A DNA stretch of 64,000 nucleotides from Pelobates cultripes (lineage: Eukaryota > Chordata > Amphibia > Anura > Pelobatidae): contig OW240914.1 in the NCBI GenBank assembly GCA_933207985.1, positions 134,089,119 through 134,153,118 of the forward strand. Reading direction: 5' to 3'. A program made the translations under genes and the position numbers. Below the pieces are notes generated by a model, which had not been told where the DNA came from, ran no database searches, and saw nothing but the letters and a program-made list of their open reading frames with translations. Positions within the stretch are counted from its first letter, which is position 1. Each line of letters opens with the position of its first letter. Below, in pieces: positions 34,776-45,995 of this stretch.

Positions 34776-35063
34776 TGGCTCCCCCCTAGACCTCATTCTG
34801 GCAGACACAGCTTGACCTTGAGGCAGTAATCTCTCCCAATCCCTGCAAGCAGTAACAAAGGTGTACAACAATTTGCACTTCTCAAAGACGGTACAGGTGC
34901 CTCTGTTCCCAAACAAAACATCCCCCAAATCACCCTTGGTCAGTTACTGCTCGGGCCCGGTACTTGTACAGGGGGGAGTCGGTCACTAATTCCCTTCCAA
35001 ACTCCTCTGGGCCATCCCATGCTAATGGGGTATCAACTACAGTCAGGGTAGAGGAACACGGTC

Positions 35064-35315
35064 TTACCGGTAAAGTCTCCGAGTGCGATCATGGGTTGGC
35101 CGTCTGGGCTTGTAACCAAGTGTCATTGGATCGAGGTCATTTCCTAGCAGGACCTTGGCAGGCAAGTCTTTTATAACGCCCACGGTCACAGGGTGAGCTC
35201 CAGCACCCCAATCCAAATAAACCCGAGCTGTCAGCAACCGATAAATGTCACCCCTGGCTACTCGGACAGCTACCGACTGGTTGTGATTTTTTGTATCAGG
35301 GTCAAGGTGGCCCAC
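35064..35315 (-). pseudogene. Retropepsin-like protease fragment of the Gypsy element
   Basis: The frame contains a GDIYRLLTARVYL stretch and VGVIKDLPAKVLLGNDLD, the C-terminal half of a Gypsy-type aspartic protease (flap to LLG.D). The catalytic D-T/S-G triad is not visible in this frame. The protein would mature Gag and Pol in a particle. Confidence 0.6.
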
Positions 35316-35346
35316 CTATCCCGGAGCCCTCGAGCAGTTTGCCCGT

Positions 35347-36240
35347 TCACCAGTACCAGTTGTCAATGATGCTGGCAAACGACCTCATGTAAAATGCCCC
35401 AAGACTCCTCGTTTCCCGGTTCTTCCTGTGCCCGGGTGTCCTCAATACAATGAGCCGCTGTTCGAGGGGCTGGTGGCGGTAGCCGACTGGGATTTCTGTA
35501 AGAGTTTTCCAGGGGACATTTCCTCCGAATGTGCCCAATGCTGTTACATCGGTAACAGCGAGACTCTTCTTGCTGAGCCATTGTCGGGGGAAACGGAGTA
35601 GCCCGTAGTCGGGCCAAGGCAGGGGACGTGGTAGGGCGTTAGGGGTCTCGCTATGGGGTGGCATCCACTGGCCTTGGTGGTCTAACCACCTGGCATTCAT
35701 GTACTCATTGGCCAGACGGGCGGCCTTGGGTAAAGTGAGGAGTCGCCGGTCTCTTACCCATTGCAGTAGTTCAGAGGAAATTTGAAGTGTAGAACTGTTC
35801 CAGCAGTATCAACTGTTTCACCTCCTCTACTGTCGTGGCTTGGTATCCTTGGACCCAGTTCATGGCGGCCCTGTGAAATCGGCAGGACCATTCAGTAAAA
35901 GAATCTTTGTCTGCCTTGCATAACTCCTGAAATTTTCATCGGTAAGCCTCTGGGGTTATTGCATAACGTGCCAGCAGGGCTTCCCTCTCCAGTTCTATAA
36001 ATCCTCTTCAAGGATGGCTCGAAAAGCTTCGGCAGCTTTTCTGGTGAGCTTGCCAGCAAGCATGGGTACCCAGTCTCGGAGAGGTATTCCATGGAGGGTA
36101 CACTGTTGCTCAAAATAAACTAGGTACTGTCATACCTCCTCTCGGCCCGCGCTGCTCGTCCTGTCCCTCCACTTCCACGGTGTGCAGACGTCCGGTCGAT
36201 ATGGTGGTGGTAAAATGGTTGCATGAAAAGAGTCAAAACA
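35347..36240 (-). pseudogene. Gag of the Gypsy element: SCAN-like capsid part and zinc knuckle
   Basis: In pieces the minus strand reads LLARYAITPEAY, KFQELCKADKDSFTEW, then WVQGYQATTVEEVKQLILLEQF (about 35880-35790), which has the shape of the SCAN domain core (E-x-LLEQF). Farther down comes a zinc knuckle CYRCNSIGHIRRKC (about 35560-35520). Stops after EQFYTS and a frame change break it. Relation of SCAN domains to Gmr1-like Gypsy capsids is published knowledge of the family; assignment here is by motif. Confidence 0.65.
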
Positions 36241-36249
36241 CCCCAAGTT

Positions 36250-37000
36250 TAATACCTTTAATCTCCTTTTAGAAAATATATACATGTGAAGGGTTATTCA
36301 GGGATTCTTGACAGATATCAGTGTTGTAATGTAACATGTGTTCATTTTGAAAAAAAAAATGGTTTGGAAATAGCTAGTGCTACTTGTACTTATAGCCCTA
36401 TAACTTTCCAAAAAAAGCTAAGTACATGTTAACATTGGGTATTTTTAAACTCAGGATAAATTTTAGAAAGTATTTAGCATGGGTGTTTTTTGTCGGTTAT
36501 AGATGCGTAACAGAATTTGGGGGTCAACGTTAGAAAAAGTGTGTTTTTTTACATTTTTAAATCATATTCTATAAAAAAATGTATAGTAAATTATATGATA
36601 TGATTGAAATAATGGTATCTATAGAAAGACAATTTAATGTCGAGAAAAACTGTATATAATATGTGTGGGTACAGTAAATGAGGAAAATGACAGCTAAACA
36701 CAATCACTGCAGAAATGTAAAAACAGTCCCAGACGGTAAGAAAATTGAAAAGTGGTCTGGTCACTAAGGGATATAGATATAGTTATTATATATATTATAT
36801 ATATGTGTGTAATTTAATTATAAGTGTATTTTTATATTAATATATACACATATTAATATAAAAACACAGTTTTTATTAACTTTTTATTTTATTTTAACAA
36901 ATGCAGGGAGACTGTCTGTCAGTTTAGGCAGTACCTCTAGAGGCAACACTATGGACGCCTATTGCGGCCATGTGATCGCTCTTTCATTCACTTGACCTGT
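36250..37000. repeat. Dispersed frog-type repeat with AT-rich centre
   Basis: Phrases such as ATAATATGTGTGGGTACAGT (36657) and GTCTGTCAGTTTAGGCAG (36914), plus the end word GGTCACTAAGGG, are familiar from dispersed frog repeats. An AT block with TATATATTATATATATG lies at 36780-36905. Its neighbours are the Gypsy fragment and the L2 3' half, so it forms part of the material inserted into the L2. Confidence 0.5.
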
Positions 37001-37014
37001 CGCACTGTATCTGC

Positions 37015-37300
37015 TGTACTCTCCAATCAATGCACAATTAAAGTCAAGATTCTCACTCTGATATAGACATCCCTTACTAACACTGCTCCCCACTACCTGT
37101 TCTCACTAATCATCAAATACACTCCAGCCACCACAATACCCTGTAAAACATTCCACTTGTTTCTCTTTCTTTAAACGCTCCCTAAAGACACTATTTTCAG
37201 GGAAGCCTACCACTCAACTTTGTAATTAATGCATTACACTTAGTCAATAAATGTCCTCACTCTGTATTAACCCCATTTTCAATCTTGCAGTACCCGTCTC
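37015..37300 (+). pseudogene. L2-like LINE, right half (3' end)
   Basis: Text such as AAAGTCAAGATTCTCACTCT and GCTCCCCACTACCTG continues the L2-type open frame (L..L..AP.YL), ending in decayed 3' sequence. It lies on the same strand as 33490-34042, so the two are halves of one insertion. Confidence 0.55.
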
Positions 37301-37730
37301 CCGTTTCCCACCCCCCACAGGTATAGGACCCTCATCACCTCCTCCTGTAGTGGTTTATTATATTTTGTATTGTCTCTTAGTTATAATGTACTGTGTCTTA
37401 TTTGTACCAACTGTTTTCACAATTTGAAGAACTGCAATTATTGTGGGGTAATTTCATACAGTTACACAGAAAAAAAACTTTATGGTAAAATAGTTGTATG
37501 AGATATGCCTAAAAGCTTTCAGTGAAAATGCTTGGCTTATCTGTCTGTTTTGTAAAAAAATATGTTTTGGTATCATTTTTATTTGGTAGAAAAAGTTACA
37601 GACTTTGATTTAAAATAAAATCTAATATTGGCACCTCAATTGAACTAAAATTAGATAATATTTTTCCAAATGAGGAAAAGGATATTTATGCCATTTAAAA
37701 ATAACTCCTTAAAATGTATAATTTCTGGGT
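37300..37730. other. No gene seen
   Basis: AT-rich spacer without supportable features. Confidence 0.6.
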
Positions 37731-38310
37731 GCACACTACACTAAATCTGAAAGAAAGAATCTTGACCAAAAACAAATATATGGCAAAAAAATAAATATCG
37801 AAAAAGCTAAAGGGTATTCAGCGCTAAGCAATAACTGGAACAGTCCAAACTGCAGCTAAATCACCGGAGCCGGGGTCTCTCATCCTGTCCACAAACAGAT
37901 GAAAGTACAAGGAGTGGTGCAGCGCCTAAAGTGTCCTTAAAAATATATATATAAAAGCAGGGCGAAAAAGAAAAAAAGGGGAAAAATATATAGTGTAGTA
38001 TTTCACTGTCCATATAAATAGAATAAAACAAAAGAAATACACTCACAATTTCCTGGAGCTAAAATTTTATGCCCAGCTTGAACGCCTGGGCGGAACAATC
38101 CCTGCCTATGGATATAGTGTGGTTCTTGGTGGTTGCAGTCACTCAAATGGTGGAAACATAAGCAGCTCTGCTTTTGAGAAAGCCTCTTGCCAGGTGAAAC
38201 ACATTAAGTGTATTTATTATTATTATTATCTGCCTCACTTTGAGTGTATTTTTTCTTGTTTTATATTTTTATATTAATACCTTTACATAAAAGTACTTTT
38301 TTATTGGACC
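37730..38310 (+). mobile_element. Penelope-like terminal region relic
   Basis: The end text GTGTATTTATTATTATT... then TTTTTTCTTGTTTTATATTT resembles the tail after hammerhead motifs in such elements. The motif at 38171-38208 supports it. No coding part remains. Confidence 0.35.
38171..38208 (+). ncRNA. CpG-decayed hammerhead-like relic (motif 3)
   Basis: TTTTGAGAAAGCCTCTTGCC then AGGTGAAACACATTAAG. GAAACACATT equals GAAACGCGTT after two CG-to-CA changes, and GGTGAAA equals GGCGAAA after one CG-to-TG change. Stem II GCCT/AGGT pairs with one G-T. The core CUGANGA is no longer intact (TTGAGAA). Confidence 0.35.
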
Positions 38311-40235
38311 AACCTTTCAAAAAGAACATAATTTGATGACAGCAAGTTGGAACGCCCTAACAAACTGCCCATTTACCCTGAGACAATGACATATGTTTGA
38401 TTCTCTTCCTGTAAAATGATGCCGAAATTAAAGTAAAAACTGTGCAGGAATTGCAAAGAACTAAAATGAGGTGAGGTGGCAAGTAATATGCAGATTGCAT
38501 GATGCTGATGATAAGAAGAATTGTATAAAAAGGTGGAATGGAGAGATACTATGAAAAAGGAACTGTAACGAGATTGGAATAAAATGTGGGCACATCAGCA
38601 TGAAAAGAACAAATGTGGGATGGCATAAAAATCAAAAGAGGGTAGGGAGAAGGTATACAAAAAGAACAATAGAGAGTAGAGATATGATATGAAAGGGAGG
38701 TGGTGTGAAAGGAAAGAATAATTAAAGGGTATGGAGATGGAGTTATAATGTCAGGAGGATTAGGTGATACCATGATAAAGTCGGGAGTGTGAGGGACAGT
38801 GAAAAGGGGTATGAAGGAGAACAAACTAATACAAAAAGGCCCCTGAAGCTAGTTTTCAAAGTAAGGGAAGGTGGGAGTCAAAAAGAAATGAAGGAAGTAA
38901 TGGACAAGAAAGGGGTGCATGAAGATGGCATGGCAGTGGAGATGAATGTTGTGGGAGTGCGGGGGGTGGCATGATAATGACTGGGAACAGCAGGTACCAC
39001 AAAATTATGCAGTGATTATTCAGTCTTATGCTATAGTGAACTGGTACATGTATTTAATTCAATATAAATAGAAAGAACATGCAAAATACAGCCTGACAGG
39101 AATAACTTTCATGTGCAGCCCAAGGGAAATAAATTATGGAAAGTAATTCTTAAGGAATCCCTTGACAATTAATGTATTTCTCTCTGATTCTATATGAATG
39201 ATAAGTATTGCCTGGCAGCACTTTTCATTTGATACCCAACAGTGTGTAGAAGCAAACTGTGTCCGGCAGAGTATCACCGAAGTGAGAACCGTACATATAT
39301 GCAGCATGTAACTACCTCTTAGCCTAAATTAGCAACATTCTTTGTACATGTTCTGTATCACTAAGAGACATTCTGTCTCTAAATGGCTTTTATAGATGTG
39401 TGTAGTTAAATAAATAGCGATCTGTCACTGAGGGACAAACAGTTGCCAAACCCTGGATGCACAGCTATATGTCACTGAATGACACCCAGATGCAGTTATT
39501 TGTGTAGAAACACAAATTTACCTTTTAGAAAGAACAATGTTACTGAAGTAAACATACCTGTCAGACACATAGGAAACATAGAGCTATCTGTCAATGAAAT
39601 GCACGCATGCCTTCAGTGAGGCACCGCTAGCTGTTACACATCTCCTAAAAGGCAACGATTTCTCAGCTACGTCTTCTACACAATTAGATCTGAAGATGAA
39701 TCATTAGAAATAATAATTAGCAGTAACGAGTGTTATGTAACTGGAAAGTCAACCCTCCCCCATACACAAATATATAAATATATATTGTAAACACAGCAAT
39801 GTCTGCTATTCCTGTACTAGGTCTGCACAGACTGCACACAAACAGCTAGCACAACTTATAATTCGAACACACAGTTAAATCTAATATTCCTGTACTTAGA
39901 TAGCTAACTCAGTGCACATAACGCTCATTATCCTAAGCATACATATTTACCATTCATGTACACCCTCATGTAATTCTAATCAATCCTGTACACACTCACA
40001 CTCAAATAGCTTTATGCATTACCTCCACTAATCAAATATACAGGCAGCTACCTCCACTAATGCAGTAGATGCCCAACTTCCTTTAATAATTTTGCATACA
40101 CACATCTACTACTATATTGTTTTTGTGCTACCCTAGGCATGACTAAAGTTGAGCACCCAGACAATCTAAATTTGCCCCACACCTTCCTGTCACGGCTGCT
40201 CCTCTTCCTGTTTAAGACCCACCCTTTCCTCAGTT
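38310..40235. other. No gene seen
   Basis: 38530-38990 is purine-rich; the rest is AT-rich. No supportable exon, RNA gene or transposon end. Confidence 0.55.
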
Positions 40236-40239
40236 TGTG

Positions 40240-40560
40240 TGTGTGGAGTGTATGCAGAGTGTGTATATATAATGTATGCTAACAATTTGTATAGTGGATG
40301 CAGAGTGCATGTGTAGTGGATGAGGTGTGTGTAAAGGGGATGCACTGTCCGTGTAGTGGACGTAGTGTGTGTATAGTGGATGTAGTCTGTGTGTAATGGA
40401 TACAGTTTGTACAGTGGATGCAAAGTATGTGTTTGTGAAGTGGATGCAGTGTGTATAATGAATACAGAGTGTGTGTGTAGTGGATGATGTGTGTAGCGGA
40501 TGGTGTGTGTATAGTGAATACAGAATGTGTGTTTACGTAGTGGATGCAGTGTGTATTGGG
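40240..40560. repeat. TG-rich minisatellite, unit near GTGTGTATAGTGGATGCA
   Basis: About 18-22 base units with the shared word AGTGGATG repeat through the interval; some variation suggests age. Confidence 0.85.
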
Positions 40561-40599
40561 GATCTAACTAAAGGCATTTAAATGCCTATTTAAAAAGCT

Positions 40600-41095
40600 G
40601 CTTGTAGCATTAACGTCCAGCACTACAAGCAGCTTATCAAAAAGTCTGGGGCTTCTAAACATGGCTGCAGCAGACAATGAAGAGCTCTAGGTATCTGTTG
40701 ATACCTGGGACTCTCTGGTGTGAGCAAGGATTTAACTATCTACTCTGGGCATTGGGCGTGAATCTGTCAGGGTTTTTCTAATTGAGCCTCCTATAACCAA
40801 ACACAAAACCTGGGAGTACCATCCTATGTGGGGACTAGCACAACTGGGAGCCCAATGGAGTCCTGAAAGGAAATCTGTATTCCTTACACTATAGATCCCT
40901 CTGCCCCCTTCCCCAGCACTGAAAAAAAACAACCTTTCTGTACCCATCTGGTTCCAAAACCGATCTCCCTTGGTGCTGAGTTGGAGCCTTACGTCATGTG
41001 ACGAAGGGGGGCTTATGCGCGGCATGTGCATTAGGACTTTCACAGAGAAAGCATTGCTTCAATGCTTTCCTATGGGGATTTAACTGGCGCTTAAT
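40600..41095. repeat. Frog-type MITE/SINE-like repeat
   Basis: AAAGCATTGCTTCAATGCTT (41048) and TTACGTCATGTGACGA are shared with the element at 52098-52617 (AAAGCATTGATTCAATGCTT at 52351). Ends are not fixed. Confidence 0.45.
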
Positions 41096-41099
41096 GTCC

Positions 41100-42011
41100 T
41101 TTCAAATAGTTTTTATTGAGTTTTAAAAGACATAAGTTACAGAAAGATTAAAAAAAAATTAATATAGATTACAATATGGGGGAAATAATAAAAATATATG
41201 CATCCATCATATGCTCATGATGCAAATTAATATTTTTTTTTTATAGTTTTTAGTCTAAAAAACAATTCACATCTTTAAATTTTAGATTGACAAATTTAAG
41301 ACTTCTTTAATGGATGGGATATTTGTAGATTTCCAATATTTTGGTATTAAGGAGTTGGTGTCATGATTCTGAGCAGGTCAGATAGGAGACTTTATTGGTG
41401 ATTTTGGACATAAAGAAACAGGAAAACCTATAAATGAAATTATAGGAAAGATAGAGAGAAAACAGAAATAAAGGGACTTGGGCAATATGCCCTAAATAGA
41501 ATGTAATATTACTTTGAAGGCAAAGTCCAGAGTGGTGTTATGCAGGCAGGTATAGAGCAGAGACATTGTATGGATTAAGCAAGTATAAATCAGGATGGCA
41601 GGATAGAGCTGGATAATTGTGAAGTTCAGGTAGGTATTGTGCAGATTGGGAGTCAAGCAGGAAAAATAGATATGGTATGTTTCCTTCCTGGATTCGAAAA
41701 ATATTTTTTTTTCTGTAGGTGAGAATAATATTGATCTCTTATTCAGATCCAGGTTGGAAACATCAAAATTTAAACTAATCCAATCAATCAATTGTTTGTG
41801 AATTGGGGCACCTGAATTATCTAAATTATTACTTTCTTTTAATTGTTTAAAGGGTATAAATTTTTTATTTTTTATAGGATTATCAATATGTTTAATTGAA
41901 TGAGAGGACTAATATGCAGAGTCAAAATTGGGTATATCTTTGGTTAAAATTGATAAAGGAGTTGCTCTTGATAAATTTGTATTTGGTCTGATCAATTTTA
42001 AAATAAATTAC
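41100..42011 (-). mobile_element. Older L1-like LINE, 3' part (split by a younger L1)
   Basis: On the minus strand FIPFKQLKESNNLDNS (about 41860-41810) is the typical L1 ORF2 C-terminal wording. The low end at 41100 reads TTTTTATTGAGTTTT, a LINE 3' end in reverse. Its upstream half continues at 49903-50350 beyond the young insertion. An unrelated AG-rich insert seems to lie within 41350-41690. Confidence 0.5.
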
Positions 42012-42162
42012 GGGGGGCGGCGCCTGACTTCCGGCGCGAATGGCGGCAACTTGCTAGAGCTCCGCTCAAACAGGCCCTTCAGAAGCTAACATTAGCTGCA
42101 ATTCCCACTCCAATTCTGCCCAAAAACCCATACTACCATCAACTAGCGGTGCACCCGAGGAC

Positions 42163-43139
42163 ATGGACGGTGGGCGCAAATCTAAGCAGGGGTTGGCCGT
42201 GGCCCTGATCTTCCGAACCCGCAAACTGGAGGAAGGACAGTGGGCCGAGGAGCAGAGGGAATATGATTCCGACTCCACAGCTAGTGACATAAGTCACCAA
42301 AACGCAAACCCTATCATGAGGGATGACCTCCGTGGCTTGCTGCACGACATTAAGGCGAACATGGCAGCAGAATTCACCAAACACTTGGCACCCCTGCGGG
42401 CAGGCCTCACAGACCTCGTGCAACGCACCAGCTCCCTAGAAGACAAGATGGACGTCGCCTCTTCCAGAGCAAACAGGCTATTCAAGACCTCAGGGAACAA
42501 GTTAAACGACTTGAGGATGCCCAAGAAGATCTCAATAATAGATCGAGGCATAATAATATAAGAATAAGAGGCATACCCGAAGCCATAGATATGGAGTCCC
42601 TCTCCTCCACCATCAGGGAGACCTTCTGCAGCCTACTCCCAGAAGCACCCCCAGTTGAACTTCTCCTGGATCGCGCCCATAGGGCACTATGGGCCCCCGT
42701 CCCTAGAATGACACGGCCGCGGGATGTGATAGTGCGGCTCCATTATTACCACATCAAGGAGGCCATCATGAGAGCCGCACGAGATACACCCCTCCAAATA
42801 GAGGGACACCAGGTCCTATTCTTCCAGGACCTGGCCCCTAGCACCCTACGAAAGCGAAGAGAGCTGCGACCACTTACCCAGGCACTCACACGGAGACGGA
42901 TCCGTTATGCGTGGGGGCACCCTTTCAAACTTAAGGTGCGAAGAAACAATCAAACGTATATACTTCACGACATCGCAGAAGCACGCAGTTTTGCAGAGAG
43001 GCTGGGCATACCCCTCGTAGACGCCAACAACAGTGAGGTGCTCAACATGGCCCAGACTTCGCCAAACCGAAGAGTCGAAACGGACCACCAAAAACGCCAC
43101 CCACCCACGGGAGATCCGAACCCTGATAACCGAGATTAA
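42163..43139 (+). pseudogene. L1-type ORF1 (RNA-binding chaperone), frameshifted
   Basis: The first frame (42163-42480) gives an acidic N-terminus and coiled-coil text (TDLVQRTSSLEDKMD). A frame change near 42480 leads to QVKRLEDAQEDLNNRSR and the RRM start NNIRIRGIPE. The C-terminal domain has DRAHRAL, RPRDVIVRLHYY and FQDLAPSTLRKRR, all hallmark words of L1 ORF1p. In active elements the protein forms trimers that coat the element RNA. Confidence 0.85.
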
Positions 43140-45210
43140 CCACCGCTTGCCAGCAGACCAACACCGCACGTCCAGATCAACAAGACTTCGGTGTCCCGAC
43201 ATGGACTATACCCGCTCACGTACCCAAGGACATTGAAATCCGGACAACTAGGACCCTCACGATCCCGACAGGCCGACGACATACAGCATTTACCGCCGTC
43301 AGACTATCAGATAAGACTTAATTAGCCACAATGCTTACCTATATTTTTCCCTATGATTTGGTTGTAAACTTGCTTAAACCCATATGCACACACCGTAGGC
43401 CCACATACACGCACGACACGAGTCGCTAATACAACACCCTTACTCCCTACATATCGACACACAGGAGGAGCCATACTCCCCACTATCTCCTTTAATCCCC
43501 TCACACTAGAGAAACCCACCAATGAGGACACAATCTCCCCGTTTGTCCTCAAGGAGCTTAGAACTCCTTAGACCCCATGCATGCCTCGAGTCTACAACAG
43601 CCCAACGCTTCAGGGCTACCCTTAACTCCATAAGACATAGCACGAACAGGGCTCACCCTGATCAAGAGAGGCAGGGAAGGTATGTGCCCTTCATATCCGG
43701 TTCACATGCATCCACGACAGGGGCGAACTCGCTCTGTCCTGGACGCATAAGCAATACCGCCACCCAAAACATACCATATAGCGTTAAGAACCTGACACAC
43801 GAACCCGGGAGGGGCATGAGTGGGGAGAGGAGGGAAGAACAAAGGGGGGGGAAGGGGGTGAGGAGTGGAACAACAAAACAGGAAAAGGGGAGAAAAGACA
43901 ACAAAAAAGGGAACAAAAAACAAAAAAGGGGGAAAAACAAACAAAGGGAGGGGGAAAGGGAAAGGGAAGGAAAAAAAAAGGGGAGAAAGAGAAGGAAAGA
44001 AAAAAGGGGAAGAAAAAAAGAAAAGAAAAGAAAAGGGGGGGAGAGGGGAAAAAAACAAAACAAAAAAAAACAAAAAAAACAAAACAAAACGGAACAAGAG
44101 AAAAAAGTGAAAAAAACACACAAAAAAATAAAAATACAAAAAACAACAGAAGCAAGATAAGACTAAACAGAACCAACCATACACGAAATATAAACCAGCA
44201 GCACAACACATATGTATAAGATAAAAAATAAGTAGGACTCGCCACCGATGCATATGGACACCCGCCCCGAAATGACATCGCTTCCAATGACTAAGGCACC
44301 ATACAAAATACAGAGGAAATACACCTAATCTGATATGAGAATGCTAGTTAACTAGGCACAAGTGGAAGTGACAATACATATCGATATTTATAAACAGCAT
44401 AAAACAGATGGGAACCATGCTAGATGTGGCATTGTTTTAATAGCTCCCGGCACATGGACAGGCAGAGCACTGTTAACTGAGATCTATATGTAATATAAAA
44501 TGCATCGGGAACACAACTGTATTGCTACTATAATGCTATTGAACAGCATAGAACTCAACATACTACTGCTTAATGTTGTTGTACATGTGATTTATATTTA
44601 TCCCATACAGAGACAAGAACACATAACTGGACACCACATTCCACGACCACTAAGAGACAACGAAGACCGACTCACGAGATGACTGACACACTGAGAACCA
44701 ACACCTATCGGAGCGACTCATACTCCTCCACCAACGACCGACTCTGGGTACAGTGCTTATACACACCTAACACCTCCTGGGGGGGGGCGAGGAGCGATGC
44801 CAAGGACGCCGAAGGCTACCACACAGCACGACCGGACCACACCCCCATAAGGAATTGCAATGACTCCAACAACGGGCCTGCAGACGACTCCGGCTAACCG
44901 CCACTACCCACCAATACACCACCAACTCTAACCCTCACACCTAAGGAGCAGTCAGGCGAACCACTCCACCACCTACTGGCAACGCGTAAGACCAGTAGTT
45001 CGGCCCTCCAGGGCCTCCACTAATAGAACCTCACCCTCTTGCCCTCTCCTCCCTTTTACCACTCCCACCCCATACCCTCCCTCCCACTCCAATGGCGCGG
45101 CACGAGGCCCTAGGCCGTGCATCAGCCTACCTGCCACCTAGCCCACCACCTGCCAACACACCACACAACGAAGCTGAAGTCGGACCCGAACTGGGATTAC
45201 GACCACCATA
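43140..45210 (+). other. Inter-ORF region of the L1-like element
   Basis: About 2 kb, unusually long for a spacer between L1 ORFs. C/A-rich and T-poor on the plus strand. Short frames lack motifs. It holds the purine run noted separately. Confidence 0.6.
43800..44160 (+). repeat. Polypurine tract of about 350 bases
   Basis: Almost only A and G from 43800 to 44110, with several G-runs of 5-8, then A-rich with scattered C. It creates an artefactual lysine/arginine/glutamate-rich open frame. Triplex or quadruplex formation is possible. Confidence 0.9.
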
Positions 45211-45995
45211 ATGCCCCTCTCCCTGAAATGCGTTTCCATTAACACCAAAGGCCTCAACACCCCTATCAAGAGACATGGACTGCTACGATGGGCACATAGA
45301 CAACACATAGACATACTGCTCCTGCAAGAAACGCACTTCACAACCACGAGATCGTTCCCCCTTACCAACCGATACTATAAACAGAGCTACTTGGCCAACT
45401 CCCCGGACACAAAGACGAAAGGGGTCGCAATTATACTCAAAACCGCATGCCCCCTAACAGAAATCAAGAGCACAATAGACCCCCAAGGCTGCTATGTCAC
45501 AATAGAAGGGAAAATAGGAGCAACACCATATGCCATAAGCTTACTATACGCTCCAACCACCCCAAACAGCACGTTCTGGCAACAATACGCCACACACTTA
45601 CAAGCCTACGCAGGCAAACGCCTGATAGTAGGCGGAGACTGCAACGCTACGCAAATTCCAGCCATTGATAGATCATTGCGGGGGTGGATGCCCCACAACC
45701 ATCCCGAAACGATACACACTTTGCCCAATTCTTAACCACGCAAACGCTAGTCGACATATGGAGAGCACAACATCCATCCACCCGAGACTACACCTTCTAT
45801 TCACACCCACACACCTCATACTCACGCATAGACCACTTTCTAATCTCCCCAAATTTGATCTCGCAGGTATCTCACACCTCCATAGCCACCATCTCGTGGT
45901 CGGATCATGCAGACATAACACTCATCATACGCCTGCCTGATCTAAAACGACCGTGGTCATGGAAACTAAACCCACTTCTCCTTCATGACACTTAG
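45211..45995 (+). pseudogene. L1-type ORF2, AP-like endonuclease domain
   Basis: ATG at 45211 then SINTKGLNTPIKR, LLLQETHF (catalytic E), KGVAIIL and VGGDCNA (D-x-N). A frame change near 45690 leads to SRIDHFLIS and ISWSDHA (the D-H pair at the C-terminus). All catalytic words are thus still visible. It would nick target DNA at T-rich sites. Confidence 0.85.

Larger units (their letters stand above)
34043..36250 (-). mobile_element. Gypsy (Gmr1-like) LTR retrotransposon, deleted copy
   Basis: Read on the minus strand the order is gag, protease, a purine-rich AGGGGGGAGCCA tract, then an LTR. No RT, RNase H or integrase can be found between protease and LTR, and no second LTR at the high end. 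The element has therefore lost most of pol and its 5' part. It landed inside an L2-like LINE. Confidence 0.7.

Noticed and set aside
43522..44160. 212-codon plus-strand frame rich in K, R, E, G
   Set aside because: It is produced by the polypurine run in the inter-ORF part of an L1-like element; the minus-strand frames over the same place are F/S/P-rich for the same reason.
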